From Corallium rubrum (lineage: Eukaryota; Cnidaria; Anthozoa; Scleralcyonacea; Coralliidae), in assembly GCA_964035015.1 (NCBI GenBank), contig OZ035998.1:20113327-20177326 (forward strand): DNA of 64,000 nucleotides, written 5' to 3'. A program made the translations under genes and the position numbers. The notes beneath the pieces are model-generated. The model did not search any database. It was given only the letters and a program-made list of their open reading frames with translations, and was not told the origin of the DNA. Below, one piece after another: positions 33,862 through 45,037 of the stretch (the stretch's first letter is position 1; each line of letters opens with the position of its first letter).

Positions 33862-35033
33862 TGTGTTGGAGAGGAGGCCTCATGAATAAGCTGAAGTCGA
33901 TTTGCGACAAAGGTTTGTAATCTCTTTGAAGTGTTCCTTATGTACCGCAACACTATGGTGGAGTCAGCCCAAAAAATGACATGGTGGATGGGTAGCTGTA
34001 ACTCTCTGCGTATCCGTTTATCGACTTTCACAGCTAAAGTTGCGGCGGTTAATTCTAGCCTTGGCACAGTGCCTGTTTTGAGAGGCGCCACTCTGGCTTT
34101 TCCCATAACGAGACTGCAATGAATGGTACCATCGGTATTCACGAGACGAAGATACGACGCCGTACCATATCCTTCTGTTGGTGCATCCGCGAAGTGATGT
34201 AGCTCTGCGCTCTGTACCTCCTTAAATCCTGATGGCTTATAACATCTAGGTACCTCGGTCGTCGTCAGCGATTTGAATTTACTCTGCCACGCTTGCCATT
34301 CAGCACATGTTTCTGGCGGAAGATCCTCATCCCAGCCATGGTTTCTGCGGCAAAGTTCCTGTAGGATGCACTTTGCTGGTAGGATAATCGAAGCCACTAA
34401 ACCAAGTGGATCGTATACTGATGCGACAAAGGATAAAATTCCTCTTCGAGTTTCCGCTTTCAAAGTTCCACTACGGAATCCGAAACTGTCCGTTTCCGTA
34501 TTCCATTGAACTCCCAAGGCTCTCTCCACCGGTAATTTTTCCAAATCTAAACTTACACATGGAGCTCGCTCGCTATTTGGCACATGGGATATTACTTCTC
34601 TTTCATTTGACAACCACTTGGTTAATCGAAACCCACCACGAGAAAACAATGCCGGGAGATCTTGCAATAAGTCGACTGCTTCTTCCTTCGTAGGTAGGGA
34701 CTTTAGACAATCGTCCACATAGAAGTCACGGTCCACGGTTTCGATGACTTGCTTGCTGAATTCTCCTTGGTTGTCCTCTGCAACCTTCTTTAAAGCGTAC
34801 GAACAGCAACTTGGCGAGGACGTCGCCCCAAACAGATGAACTGGATCCTTATGAAGGTTTCCTTCTGGCCACCACAGAAATAGTAGTGCTTCACAATCTT
34901 TGGGCTTTACTTTGACGTGATGAAACATCTTCTCTATATCGGCCATCACCGTTACTCTCTCTTGCCGGAATCGCAACAATACTCCAATTAACGAATTCGT
35001 AAAGTTCGGTCCTTGAAGTAACTCATAATTCAA
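33771..35033 (-). pseudogene. BEL-2 reverse transcriptase and RNase H
   Basis: A 420-codon frame. [15 protein letters not shown] holds the first RT Asp, and [12 protein letters not shown] the catalytic pair. [19 protein letters not shown] is the connection. [25 protein letters not shown] and [14 protein letters not shown] are RNase H blocks with their acidic residues, ending [12 protein letters not shown]. The RT start (HPVV and INCDCT-like residues) lies upstream across two broken frames at 35034-35263. Confidence 0.85.
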
Positions 35034-35263
35034 GGAGGTATTATGAAACTTTGCGGTGCAGTCAAAGACAATTCTGACCTTGTGGGTGGACCACAGGGTG
35101 GTGCGGTAAATACCAAATTGGCTTCTTTGCTGGAGGTATGTCAGACGCAGCGTTGTTATCCACCGAGATTCATTTGGCGTGGCCTTTGGCCATGTATTTT
35201 TCCATCGTTTCTTTGTAACATGTGTGGAGCTTAGGATCCCTTTCCAATCTTTTCCTCAAGTAT

Positions 35264-36280
35264 TCAAGCCTCTTCTCTGCCATACTTCCAGGGGAGGCCT
35301 ATTTCATAGTGTCCATCTTTGAGTTTCACAGAACTGTCCATCATAGCTTTGGCTCGATGATCTTCCACAGAAAGGCATTCTTGACAGTCAGCGGATGATT
35401 CACTAAATTCAGAGTTGTACAGATCTTGTAACTGATGGTGGATTGAGTCCATACTCTTTATATCTTCTCTGCAACCGAGTGCTTGGTCAACGTGAATGAA
35501 GTTCATATGGGCTTCATCATTCCTCTTGCCTTTCAAGGGTCCTATCATAGTCCATCCCAAAGTGGTTCTCACAGCATGTGGCTGGTTCTTCTTTCCTGAG
35601 GGTACTTCGAGAGGACACAGGGCTTCCAGGACATCACTTCCAATAAGGATCGTAACTTTCTTGTCGACCAAGTCGGTGATGTTAACATCCTTTAGATGAG
35701 ACCATTGTTGTGCATCGGTAGCTGGAATGCTTTCTTCTGTGACTGGAGGGTTGTCTGTCGTCCACACTTTGTTCATTCGAACGCCCTTCCCTGTGGTGAC
35801 TCCAACAACGTCAAGGCATAATTGCTGTCCTTGTCTTTTTTGATTACCTGACACAGTTGATAAGGTGAACTCGATTGGAATACAGTCCGCACCAAGGTCT
35901 TCTGCTAAGCTGGTCAAACACATGGTCGTATTAGACGCACTGTCTAAAAATGCATATGTTTCAATGACACGACTGCCATAGGGTGCACTGACCTTGACAG
36001 GGACGACTTGTAGCCCGATACGATGGTTACTGGAATTTGAAGGTGTATGACTCGTTGCAGCAACACCAGAAACAGGCGCTTCCTTGGGTTGGTCACCTTT
36101 TGATACCGCGAAACTGTCACCAGGTGAGCCTGACTCTGAACTCGGAGATGATGTCCGACGTAAATCTCCAACTTTAGGTCCCATGTCTGAAAAATGTAGT
36201 AAAGGGTGGTGTCTTCTTTGGCAACCTTCCACTCCACAGATTCGAGCCCCCCTGCAATCCTTTACAAAGTGTCCTGGGCT
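35264..36280 (-). pseudogene. BEL-2 nucleocapsid end and retropepsin
   Basis: Same frame as gag, separated only by the TAG at 36281-36283. It opens SPGHFVKDCRGARICGVEGC, completing the zinc knuckle, then QRRHHPLLHF. The protease motif is YAFLDSASNTTMC, with Ala where DSG/DTG is usual, followed by ILIGSDVLEAL. The frame ends near 35264 before the RT. Confidence 0.8.
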
Positions 36281-38046
36281 CTAGCAGGCATGACACACTC
36301 TCTTGTTTTTCACTAGATCTCGTCGTTCTTGAAGGTTTTGTGCTCTGAACTTATGGCAACGTTCAAGGTGGTGAGTACCATTACAGAAAACACATTTGAC
36401 TATCTTCCCTTTGAAATCATTGTTGTGAGTGCCTTGAGCATTCTCTCCAAACGTGGCTAGACTTGTGTTGTTTCTGTTGACAGGGGGTGGTTTCCTTCTT
36501 TCCCTGTCCTTTCCATCCCTTGGTATCTCTGGTTTTGAAGCGATCATTTGGCCGAAGTAGGTGTTTGCCACTGCAGCTCTGGTTTGAACAAACTCTATCA
36601 AGTGAGAGGAGTCAGGAGTGACGTGATTATCATGTAAATGACTTGCCTTTTCAGCCCATTTCGATCTGAGGTGGATGGGAAGACGACCAACGACTTTCCC
36701 TAAGGTATCGATTGAATTAATATTGGCACCATTACCCAACTGAGTAGATCCAAGAAGGCATGTTTCCATATCTCGAGCCAGCTGCGACAATTTCTCCGTC
36801 TCTTGTGTCTTGATGGGTGGGCCACTAATGACTTTATCCAGGAAGGCTTGTGTCACCGCGTGATTTCGACAAAAGTTCTTCCATAGTCTCTCCTTTGCAC
36901 GTTTGTATCCTTCTTCTGGTGGCATGATAATACAATGTTCAATGGCTTGTCTCGCTTTCCCTTTGCAGTATTGGATCAGATAATTAAGGCGATCTGCATC
37001 ATGTGTCTCTTTACTTTCGACATTGACTTCGAAATTCTTCATGAATAAGGGGAAGGTATGGGGCTCCCCATGAAAACTCATGTATACTCTTTGTGGCATT
37101 CGTAGACCCTTGACCACTTCATCCATTGTGTGTTGTTGCTTTTCCAGCAATGAGCTATTTGACGATGGCAATCTGGTATTTGGCAACGTTATACTATCGG
37201 TTACCCCACTCTCAGGCTCTTGGCTGGGGTAGCCAACCTCTTTATCTCTATGCCTCGACACTTTAGCTGGGCAGGTTGTGCCTCTGCCATTGTATATTTC
37301 TTCTAGGCGAAGGAGTTCGGCTTGATGGTGCTCTATTTCACGCCTCTTCATTATAATCTCCTGTTCACGAATAGATTTATTCATTTCTATTTCCAATTTC
37401 AGCCTAGCATCACGCATTTGTTTATCCAAGGCTTCTCTGTGCGAATTTTCCAAATCTTCGAGCTTACGCCATCTCTTAGCCCACATTGACTCAAAGGAAT
37501 CCGGTATACCAGCCCCGTTTTCCTCGCAGTCCATTGTGCGGGACAAATTTCCACGAGGGAGATCGTCGCGAGTGGCGCTCTCGCGTGTCGGGAGTTCACT
37601 CGAGATTTTACCACTAATGTTTTTTGGTTTGTTTATCTGTGGTATGAATGGCGATGCTGACGAAGATAAAACAGAATTGTGCCGCGAAGATGAAGGATTG
37701 TGACTCGAACCTACTTCTTCTGGGCGTCTTCCTTGATCGTCTTCGAGTTCCACAGAACAGGATCGTGTTCTGCCTTCGTGGGACGTCAATACGAGCGAAC
37801 GCCGAGGTCCTACGTTGTCTTCTTCCTTGCCTTCAGCTTGTTCGCCATCCTTGTCACTTTCGCATTCTGGGGTATTTTGAAGTACAGACCCAGTAAAACC
37901 CTTTAGCGACTCACCTTTTGACTCATTTGCGCCGATTTCTTTATCGCCTTTCGTTCCTTGACTCGACGGCGAAGGTGATTGTTTCTTTGACTTTGCTTTC
38001 TCAGCAGACTTTTTTGCTCTTTTTCTGAGCTTCCCCTTCCTTGTCA
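36281..38046 (-). pseudogene. BEL-2 Gag with in-frame TAG
   Basis: Best start is MTRKGKLRKRAKK at 38046, because the upstream codons (to 38092) lie in an inserted fold-back. A lysine-rich head and serine-rich acidic region are followed by a coiled coil (about residues 195-270), the DUF1759-type core (VYMSFHGEPHTFPLFMKNFE; GKARQAIEHCI), then zinc knuckles CVFCNGTHHLERCH and CHAC. A TAG interrupts the second knuckle directly after CHAC, and the same frame continues in protease. It is probably a point mutation; readthrough is the alternative. Confidence 0.85.
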
Positions 38047-38053
38047 TATTTAA

Positions 38054-38725
38054 GGTGGCTCCATACAGTTTCTTGAAAAATGGAAAATACAAGTTTGAGA
38101 GTCCAAAACACGTACATAAACAATTCGGAAAAAGAATAAAACTAAATGTTATGCGTAATTAAACAGTCTGACAATAAAAAAATGTTACCAAATAAATACC
38201 AACAGTTGTTGCTATGGCAATAATGACGTTTCAAAATGGCTGCCAATTACCCTTCAAACTAATTTAATTCGGAAAAAACTTGGGTGACCCCCAATTTTTT
38301 TTTTATTAAAACTTTACTTGAAGTATGAGTAATCAATAGGCCAATTTTAAAAAAATTCTGTAGAACGAAATTTCTTAAAAATTAACAAACATGATTTTTC
38401 CGAGAAAAAAAATTATTCGTTCTACAGAATTTTTTTTAAATCGGCCTATTGATTACCCATACTTCAAGAAAAGTTTTAATGAAAAAAAAATTGGGGGTCA
38501 CCAAAGTTTTTTTTCGAATTAAATTAGTTTGGAGGGTAATTGGCAGCCATTTTGAAACGTCTTGCTGCCATAGCAACAACTGTTGGTACTTATTTGGTAA
38601 CATTTTTTGATTGTCAGACTGTTTAATTATGCATAAGTTCTATTATGCATAATTATATGCATTTAGTTTTTTTCATTTTCCGAATTGTTTATCTACGTGT
38701 TTTCAAGAAACTGTATGGAGCCACC
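38054..38725. mobile_element. TTAA fold-back element, 672 bp
   Basis: GGTGGCTCCATACAGTTTCT at the left is mirrored by the right end. The two halves (about 330 bp each) are complementary throughout with small indels around a short loop near 38390. TTAA flanks both sides (38050-38053, 38726-38729). It has no coding capacity. It sits 8 bp upstream of the BEL-2 gag start on the - strand. Confidence 0.9.
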
Positions 38726-38768
38726 TTAAATCAGTTAGTTGAAACTACAACGGCTTACACGAGAACTA

Positions 38769-39160
38769 TGTAAGCTTCACGACCAACAGGGCTTACGTAC
38801 GAGAAACACGCAACCAATTACAAATCTTTCAATCCACTTTTAATATTCGTCCAAACAAACGAACAAATGGTATATAAAGCGGTTCTAAAGACGAGTACAG
38901 CTAATAACGTACATACATACTACAAAATCCAGTCCGACAAGCAAGATAAATACATAAAGTGTCAAATGTCAATATTACAATAAAATACCTCCTGTAGTAG
39001 GCCAACCATGACAAATTATAAACCGTTACAAAGAAACAAAAGTAAACTAAACACCTTTAAAACAGTCTCGAGCACATGGAAAATCAACCAGCCATGACTC
39101 GACCCAGGCTACCACCGGTTTTACCGCATACATTTGCATGCATTAATATCTCGATCCTAC
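38769..39160 (-). repeat. BEL-2 5' LTR, truncated
   Basis: Close to identical to 31498-31890, ending at CTCGATCCTACAT where TA-rich DNA begins. The missing half contains the promoter end of the LTR. Confidence 0.85.
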
Positions 39161-39170
39161 ATATATATAT

Positions 39171-39495
39171 ATGTAATGTTTACAACACGAGCGGCCGTGT
39201 TGTATTGAATTATACAATCACGAGCCGAAGGCGAGTGATTGTATATTCAATACAACAAGGACGCGAGTGTTGTAAACAACTTGTGAAATGAATAAATAGT
39301 AAAAATCCCTTTGGGATATTGAGATGCTAATTTGCTAATTAGTTACAAGCACTAGTGGTTGCATCGGAAGAGTATACATCCACCAGTGGTTGTAACTAAT
39401 TAGCATCATTGGTTTTAGTTTGTATGGGGTTTACAGGGGTATACATGTGACGTAATGTCTGAAATTGGATTGGCTGCAAAACTGATGAATTAGTA
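39171..39495. repeat. Palindromic repeat, copy 2
   Basis: Copy of 6711-7018 with the complete palindrome (39178-39277: GTTTACAACACGAG ... GTGTTGTAAAC, GAGCCGAAGGCGAG tip). It lies between a TA tract and the BEL-2 LTR break. Confidence 0.8.
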
Positions 39496-39598
39496 TATAT
39501 ATATATATATATATACAAACGAGCACGTGTGATTTTGTTCACGGAATGTCGGAAAGTGCTCAATACCATAAAGGTAGAGCGAATGTAGTATAGTTTAA

Positions 39599-39692
39599 CT
39601 CATTCCTGTCCGGGGGCTTCCCCAGAGGTGAATAAAATCGTCTGGCGTTAGCCAGAATAAAATACTAAAGACCAATTCGGACAAGAAAGAGT
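39599..39692. mobile_element. Short TTAA MITE, copy 2
   Basis: Nearly identical to 9458-9550, with TTAA at 39595-39598 and 39693-39696. Confidence 0.8.
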
Positions 39693-39696
39693 TAAG

Positions 39697-39830
39697 TGGG
39701 CTTATCTCAAAATGGTGAGTGTCGCAACTGTCAGTTTCACGCCTGGCGATCTTCAGGCATCGCCCCGCGTGAAACTGATAGTTGCGACACTCAACATTTT
39801 GAGGTAAGCCCACTTAAATTATACTATATA
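39697..39830. repeat. PLE terminal fold-back with partial hammerhead
   Basis: AGTGGGCTTA(T/C)CTCAAAAT and its inverse bound a palindrome. On the - strand (39758-39722) CTGAAGA, a stem II and GAAACTGACAGT are in hammerhead order, but stem I is weak. A related piece lies on the + strand at 39918-40016. Both border the TA tract at 39835-39893. Confidence 0.6.
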
Positions 39831-39832
39831 TA

Positions 39833-39834
<2 letters not shown>

Positions 39835-39893
<59 letters not shown>
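39835..39893. repeat. (TA)n microsatellite
   Basis: Alternating TA, followed by (TTA)n. Confidence 0.95.
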
Positions 39894-39898
<5 letters not shown>

Positions 39899-40009
39899 AT
39901 TATTATTATATAGTATAGTTTGAGTGGGCTTACCTCAAAATGTTGAGTGGCGCAACTATCAGTTTCACGCGGGGCGATGCCTGAAGATCGCCCGGCGTGA
40001 AACTGACAG

Positions 40010-40016
<7 letters not shown>

Positions 40017-40072
<56 letters not shown>
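40017..40072. repeat. (TA)n microsatellite
   Basis: Alternating TA at the edge of an inverted PLE copy. Confidence 0.95.
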
Positions 40073-40076
<4 letters not shown>

Positions 40077-40090
40077 CGCTTACCTCAAAA

Positions 40091-40137
40091 GTCTGCTACA
40101 GGCTGTTTCATCTAAAAAAGAATCTTCAGGCAGATGA
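40091..40137 (-). ncRNA. Hammerhead ribozyme, PLE-3 - copy
   Basis: Same sequence as 42199-42246 in reverse: stem I TCTGC/GCAGA, core CTGAAGA, GAAA, stem III ACAG/CTGT, cleavage after A. Confidence 0.75.
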
Positions 40138-40213
40138 CAATTTTCGAAAACAGGGGGTGCTTATATCCTTCTTGTCGGAACGTGGGAGTGTGGGGGCGAA
40201 ACAATACATGCAT

Positions 40214-40735
40214 TCATGGCTTTGTTGCGCTGTTTGCGCGGAATTTGTTTCGATGACGACATTGACTGATAATTTCTGCTCTTTTGTTGAGTAAACAATT
40301 CTTGTTTTTATCTTTCAAAATATAAAATTTTTCTTCTAAACATAAATTACATCGTTTTGAACCTCCCGTGTACGAAATAGAATGTTTTAAAATTTGCCAA
40401 TTAATACTAAAATCCTTATTGTTTTCTTTCAATGCCCAAATATATTTCGAAAGTTCGGTGTCGTTTGCATGCTTTTTATGCTGAAAAGATTTAGTGTGGT
40501 TGGCCAATCGCTCTTTGAATGTGGTTGAAGTCATGCCAATGTAATTCTTGATCGTGTTTGTGTTGTTTACTGTGACTGTTGCTTTGTATACTATGTCCCT
40601 AGTCATGCATTGTTTTCTGAGTGGACAATTCGTGTTTTTCTTACAATTGCAACTGCTAGTGTCCTTATCCTGTGGCATGTTATTCCTAGATATGTGTGCA
40701 TTGTGTTTAGTGATTATTGACTTAACATTGTTCAT
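40214..40735 (-). pseudogene. PLE-3 GIY-YIG endonuclease, - copy
   Basis: MNNVKSIITKHNAHI opens the frame. Cysteine cluster CNCKKNTNCPLRKQC is followed by the GIY half IVYKATV and the YIG half NYIGMTSTTFKERLANH. A second Cys pair RCNLCLEEKFYI and CRHRNKF close the domain. The start methionine is internal to the polyprotein; upstream frames (40736-41150) encode the RT end in other registers. Confidence 0.75.
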
Positions 40736-41594
40736 GCAGCTGTAACTTACTTTGACTGTGTTTCTGTTAAAAATTTTATGGAGCTTATGGTGTGGTGGGA
40801 AGTGTTTGTCAATTAGGTTTAGGAAATTACGTCCTATGTTTGTGCTTACACTCTTGCTAAAAGGTGGGTTGAACCAAGTGATGTTGCGTTGCCTATTCCT
40901 GCGTGGTTGCTGTGCTGTGTGTTGAGTGTAGCTAAGATCATGATCAAAGTTGCTGTGCCTAAGTGCGTTCTGATATATGGGTGCAGATTCCTGAAAAACT
41001 TGTTCATCTGATGAGAGAAGTGCAATGCGCTTGTTGATTGATATAGGTAACTGTCTTGTGATGCTTGGTGGGTGGTTAGAGTGCTTATTTATGTAAAGCG
41101 GATCGTCATTGGGCGTAAATGCGTAAATTTGATTCGGCGGTAATTTTTAGGTCATAGTAAACTTTTTAGATGTAACTTTCGACCTCAACAATGGAAATTA
41201 TAGGCCCTATAGGAAGCCCAATGACGATCCGCTTTACATTAATAAGCACTCTAACCACCCACCAAGCATCACAAGACAGTTACCTACATCAATCAACAAG
41301 CGCATTGCACTTCTCTCATCAGATGAACAAGTTTTTCAGGAATCTGCACCCATATATCAGAACGCACTTAGGCACAGCAACTTTGATCATGATCTTAGCT
41401 ACACTCAACACACAGCACAGCAACCACGCAGGAATAGGCAACGCAACATCACTTGGTTCAACCCACCTTTTAGCAAGAGTGTAAGCACAAACATAGGACG
41501 TAATTTCCTAAACCTAATTGACAAACACTTCCCACCACACCATAAGCTCCATAAAATTTTTAACAGAAACACAGTCAAAGTAAGTTACAGCTGC

Positions 41595-42122
41595 ATGAAC
41601 AATGTTAAGTCAATAATCACTAAACACAATGCACACATATCTAGGAATAACATGCCACAGGATAAGGACACTAGCAGTTGCAATTGTAATTGTAAGAAAA
41701 ACACGAATTGTCCACTCAGAAAACAATGCATGACTAGGGACATAGTATACAAAGCAACAGTCACAGTAAACAACACAAACACGATCGAGAATTACATTGG
41801 CATGACTTCAACCACATTCAAAGAGCGATTGGCCAACCACACTAAATCTTTTCAGCATAAAAAGCATGCAAACGACACCGAACTTTCGAAATATATTTGG
41901 GCATTGAAAGAAAACAATAAGGATTTTAGTATTAATTGGCAAATTTTAAAACATTCCATTTCGTACACGGGAGGTTCAAAACGATGTAATTTATGTTTAG
42001 AAGAAAAATTTTATATTTTGAAAGATAAAAACAAGAATTGTTTACTCAACAAAAGAGCAGAAATTATCAGTCAATGTCGTCATCGAAACAAATTCCGCGC
42101 AAACAGCGCAACAAAGCCATGA
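41595..42122 (+). pseudogene. PLE-3 GIY-YIG endonuclease, + copy
   Basis: 175 codons, differing from the - copy by a two-residue insertion in the Cys cluster (CNCNCKKNTNC) and one substitution (IENYIG). Catalytic elements as in the - copy. The truncated N-terminal region explains the internal start. Not expected to be expressed on its own. Confidence 0.75.
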
Positions 42123-42198
42123 ATGCATGTATTGTTTCGCCCCCACACTCCCACGTTCCGACAAGAAGGATATAAGCACCCCCTGTTTTCGAAAATTG

Positions 42199-42246
42199 TC
42201 ATCTGCCTGAAGATTCTTTTTTAGATGAAACAGCCTGTAGCAGACT
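42199..42246 (+). ncRNA. Hammerhead ribozyme, PLE-3 + copy
   Basis: Stem I pairs TCTGC with GCAGA. Core CTGAAGA is at 42207-42213, stem II TCT with AGA over a T-rich loop, GAAA at 42227-42230, stem III ACAG with CTGT, cleavage after A42239. Confidence 0.8.
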
Positions 42247-42324
42247 TTTGAGGAAGCGAAAATCTATATTTACTCTAACTATATGTTATCGAGCACTCTT
42301 TGCGTTTCGTAGACCAAAACCCAT

Positions 42325-42348
42325 ATATATATATATATATATATATAT
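42325..42348. repeat. Short (TA)n
   Basis: Alternating TA between two PLE copies. Confidence 0.9.
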
Positions 42349-42440
42349 CGGTTGTGCACTCTTGTTTACGTATATTCATTTCTATTTAACTTCAAAATGC
42401 GGCAATTTCGATTTGACTATTCACTAAAGTTTGAATATAA

Positions 42441-43635
42441 TTGCACCTGTATACAGCAGTTGTGCACTTTCGTTTGCGTATAAACCGTACCTTATTCACT
42501 AAAGAACATTCCAATACCATCACAAGATGCTTATTTGAGAAACATGATAGTGTAATCAGGCGCATGAGATGGAAAGCCTACTTTTTCCTTTTTGGTGAAC
42601 AAAACATACGTGAAAACAATCCTTTCGGACTTCCTTCTAATAAAGTACCACCAACAATTATAGAAATGAAACCTTTCGAAGAAGACTTAATAAAATTAAT
42701 AGAAAACATTAAATTTCGAAATATAAACAACCACTTCCAACACCATGCATTTGGCAAATGATTTAAAGAAAATCAAATCGTCATCTAACATGTTCATTTT
42801 CGCAGATAAAACTAGAAATATTTGCGAAACAACGCCAGACACATACAATAAGCTTTTGCACGATAACATAACAAAGACATATAAGCATGGATCAGAGGAC
42901 ACAGTAAAAGAAATTGATCAAGAACTGAAACATATCGCCATCAAACTTCGTATAAGTGACAAAATCGAACAAACTACAAAGCGCGAAGCTTTTATTTCGC
43001 TCAAAGACCAATAAGGAAAATTTCGAAAGCAACCTAACTTGCCGATTGATAAACCCAGCAAAAAACAAATCGGAAAACTTAGTAAAACTATTCTTGACAA
43101 AATAAATTCAGATTTAAGACAAATCACACAGGTAAACCAATGGAGAAGCACGCAAAAAGTAATTGAATGGTTAAAAAATATCAGCGAAAAAAACAAACAC
43201 ACTTTTATTTCATTTGATATTGTCGACTTGTATACCCATCAATTTCGGAAGACCTTTTGGACCGAGCTCTATCATATATGGGCCGCAAATTTGACAAAAA
43301 TAAACACACAAGACATTTCCTTTGTTAAGCACGCACGAAAATCACTACTTTTCAACCGAGAAAAAACATGGATTAAAAAGGACAGCCAAAACTTATTTGA
43401 TGTAACAATGGGCAGTCATGACGGCGCCGAGGTATGCGAATTGGTCGGCATTTTTATACTTAGCAACCTTAAAAACAAGTTTGGCAAAGAAAACATTGGC
43501 CTTTTTAGAGATGACGGATTAGCTATTTTAAAGAACAAAACCAGCAGATTGGCAGACAAAGCAAGAAAAGACTTACATAAAATTTTCGAAGAATTTGGAC
43601 TTAAAATCACAGCCCAAGCAAATATATACATGTAA
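42441..43635 (+). pseudogene. PLE-4 N-terminus and reverse transcriptase
   Basis: Frames 42441-42761, 42745-43014 and 43039-43635 encode one protein. Landmarks are RRMRWKAYFF, MKPFEEDLIKLIENIKFRN, FIFADKTRN, KREAFISLKDQ, SFDIVDLYTHQF (first RT Asp), FDVTMGSHDGAEVCELVG and LFRDDGLAIL (catalytic pair). Breaks lie at about 42740, 43013 and 43235. The RDDGLA signature and MGSxDGAE loop differ from the MGTxxGPxxANLF loop of PLE-1. Confidence 0.8.
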
Positions 43636-44078
43636 TAAACTTTCTAGATGCAACATTCGACTTAAAAAATGGAACATACAAACCCTATAGGAAGCCCAAT
43701 GACGATCCGCTTTATGTTAACAAGCATTCAAACCATCCACCTAGTATTTTAAAACAACTCCCAGCATCCATAAGTAAGCGCATTTCACTCCTTTCATCAA
43801 ACTACACAACATTCCAGGAGTCTGCACCCACATACCAAAACGCATTACACCACAGCAATTTTAACCAACAATTAGTATACACGCAAGCTAATGAGGAAAC
43901 AAGCCAACCACGTAGGAAGCGACATAGGAACATCATTTGGTTTAACCCGCCATACAGCAGGAATGTTAGAACACACATAGGACGATGTTTCTTAAACTTA
44001 ATTGACAAACATTTCCCACCACACAACAAGCTACACAAGATTTTCAACAGAAACACAGTAAAAGTTAGTTATAGCTGC

Positions 44079-44579
44079 ATGAACAACATTAAATCCACAA
44101 TCACGAAACACAACGCATACATCCTTAGAAAAAATGAAGGAAAAAACAATAACACAAGTGGTTGTAACTGCAGAAATAAAGATCAGTGCCCACTCGGTGG
44201 GCGATGTTTGACAAACAACATCATATATAAAGCAACTATTTCGACAAACAACACTAATGAAACTAAGCATTACATAGGCATGACAGCAAACAGTTTTAAG
44301 GAGCGATACAGAAACCACACCAAATCTTTTCAAAACAAAAAATATTCAAATGAAACCGAACTCTCCAAACATATATGGAATTTGAAAAACAAAAAACAAA
44401 ATTTTAACATTAATTGGTCAATTTTAAAACGGTCAGCAGCATACTCAGGGGGGTCTAACCGATGTAATTTATGTTTGGAAGAAAAACTTTACATTATGAA
44501 ATCCGAAAAAAACCCACTTTACTTAACAAGAAATCAGAAATCCTTTCAACATGTCGGCACCAAAACAAGTTCAAGATAA
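44079..44579 (+). pseudogene. PLE-4 GIY-YIG endonuclease
   Basis: CNCRNKDQCPLGGRC, IIYKATIST, HYIGMTANSFKERYRNHTKS and RCNLCLEEKLYIM are the family blocks in order. The end of the frame is shifted near 44520; the related ending continues at 44471-44746. The linker upstream (43640-44078) is readable in pieces. Confidence 0.75.
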
Positions 44580-44686
44580 ACAATGTAGGCGTAGGCAAGA
44601 ACAAAGGTAGGAATGCAGGAAGCGCGCCATCAACCCACACACCCACTAGCATTGACGTAAGCATCTCAACCAAATCGAAAATCTTC

Positions 44687-44728
44687 ACTCGCCTGAAGAT
44701 CGCCCAGCGTGAAACTGACAGTAGCGAC
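44687..44728 (+). ncRNA. Hammerhead ribozyme, PLE-4
   Basis: Stem I TCGC/GCGA, core CTGAAGA (44693-44699), stem II CGC/GCG, GAAA at 44711, stem III ACTG/CAGT, cleavage after A44723. Confidence 0.75.
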
Positions 44729-44754
44729 CATCAAGATTTGAGGTAAACCCACTT

Positions 44755-44757
<3 letters not shown>

Positions 44758-44802
<45 letters not shown>
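44758..44802. repeat. (TA)n and poly-A
   Basis: Alternating TA at the PLE-4 end, then an A-run to 44822. Confidence 0.95.
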
Positions 44803-44804
<2 letters not shown>

Positions 44805-45037
44805 AAAAAAAAAAAAAAAAAATTTTATTGATTTTTTATAAATTTATTGTACTCGTTAAAAATAATCCTTTCCACATCAATCTGATAAATTTTCCTTATT
44901 TCATGTTTTGATTTTATATCAATTTGAGTAAATGTACAATAAACAGCTGGTTAGAGCAGGACGTTTCCCCCTCTCCCCCTAAAGTTATTGCCTTAACTTT
45001 TGGTATTATAAAAACTATAGAGCTAAAACTGTTGTAG

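Larger units (their letters stand above)
31498..39160 (-). mobile_element. BEL-2, BEL/Pao LTR retrotransposon
   Basis: On the - strand: 5' LTR (39160-38769), gag, protease, RT, RNase H, integrase, DUF5641-like tail, 3' LTR. The 5' LTR is cut short at a TA-rich palindrome (39161 onward), so target duplications cannot be checked. A 672-bp TTAA fold-back is inserted just before gag. It is not closely related to BEL-1 and lacks a PWWP domain. Confidence 0.85.
40074..41150 (-). mobile_element. PLE-3 copy on the - strand, 5' truncated
   Basis: Carries the end of the RT region, GIY-YIG and hammerhead of the divergent PLE family. It is head-to-head with the + copy starting at about 41160, and the two are near-identical inverted repeats. 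The right boundary matches the segment encoding the GSP(N/D)DDPLY-type linker. Confidence 0.8.
41160..42260 (+). mobile_element. PLE-3 copy on the + strand, 5' truncated
   Basis: Mirror copy of 40074-41150. The first coding piece (41191-41484) is the linker after RT; the 41595 frame is the endonuclease. It ends after the hammerhead in GAGGAAGCGAAAATC. Confidence 0.8.
42430..44757 (+). mobile_element. PLE-4, RT + GIY-YIG element
   Basis: A near full-length member of the divergent PLE family, with N-terminal region, RT, linker, endonuclease, hammerhead and then a TA tract. Five or more frame breaks. Close in protein to the 55321 element but clearly another lineage. Confidence 0.85.
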
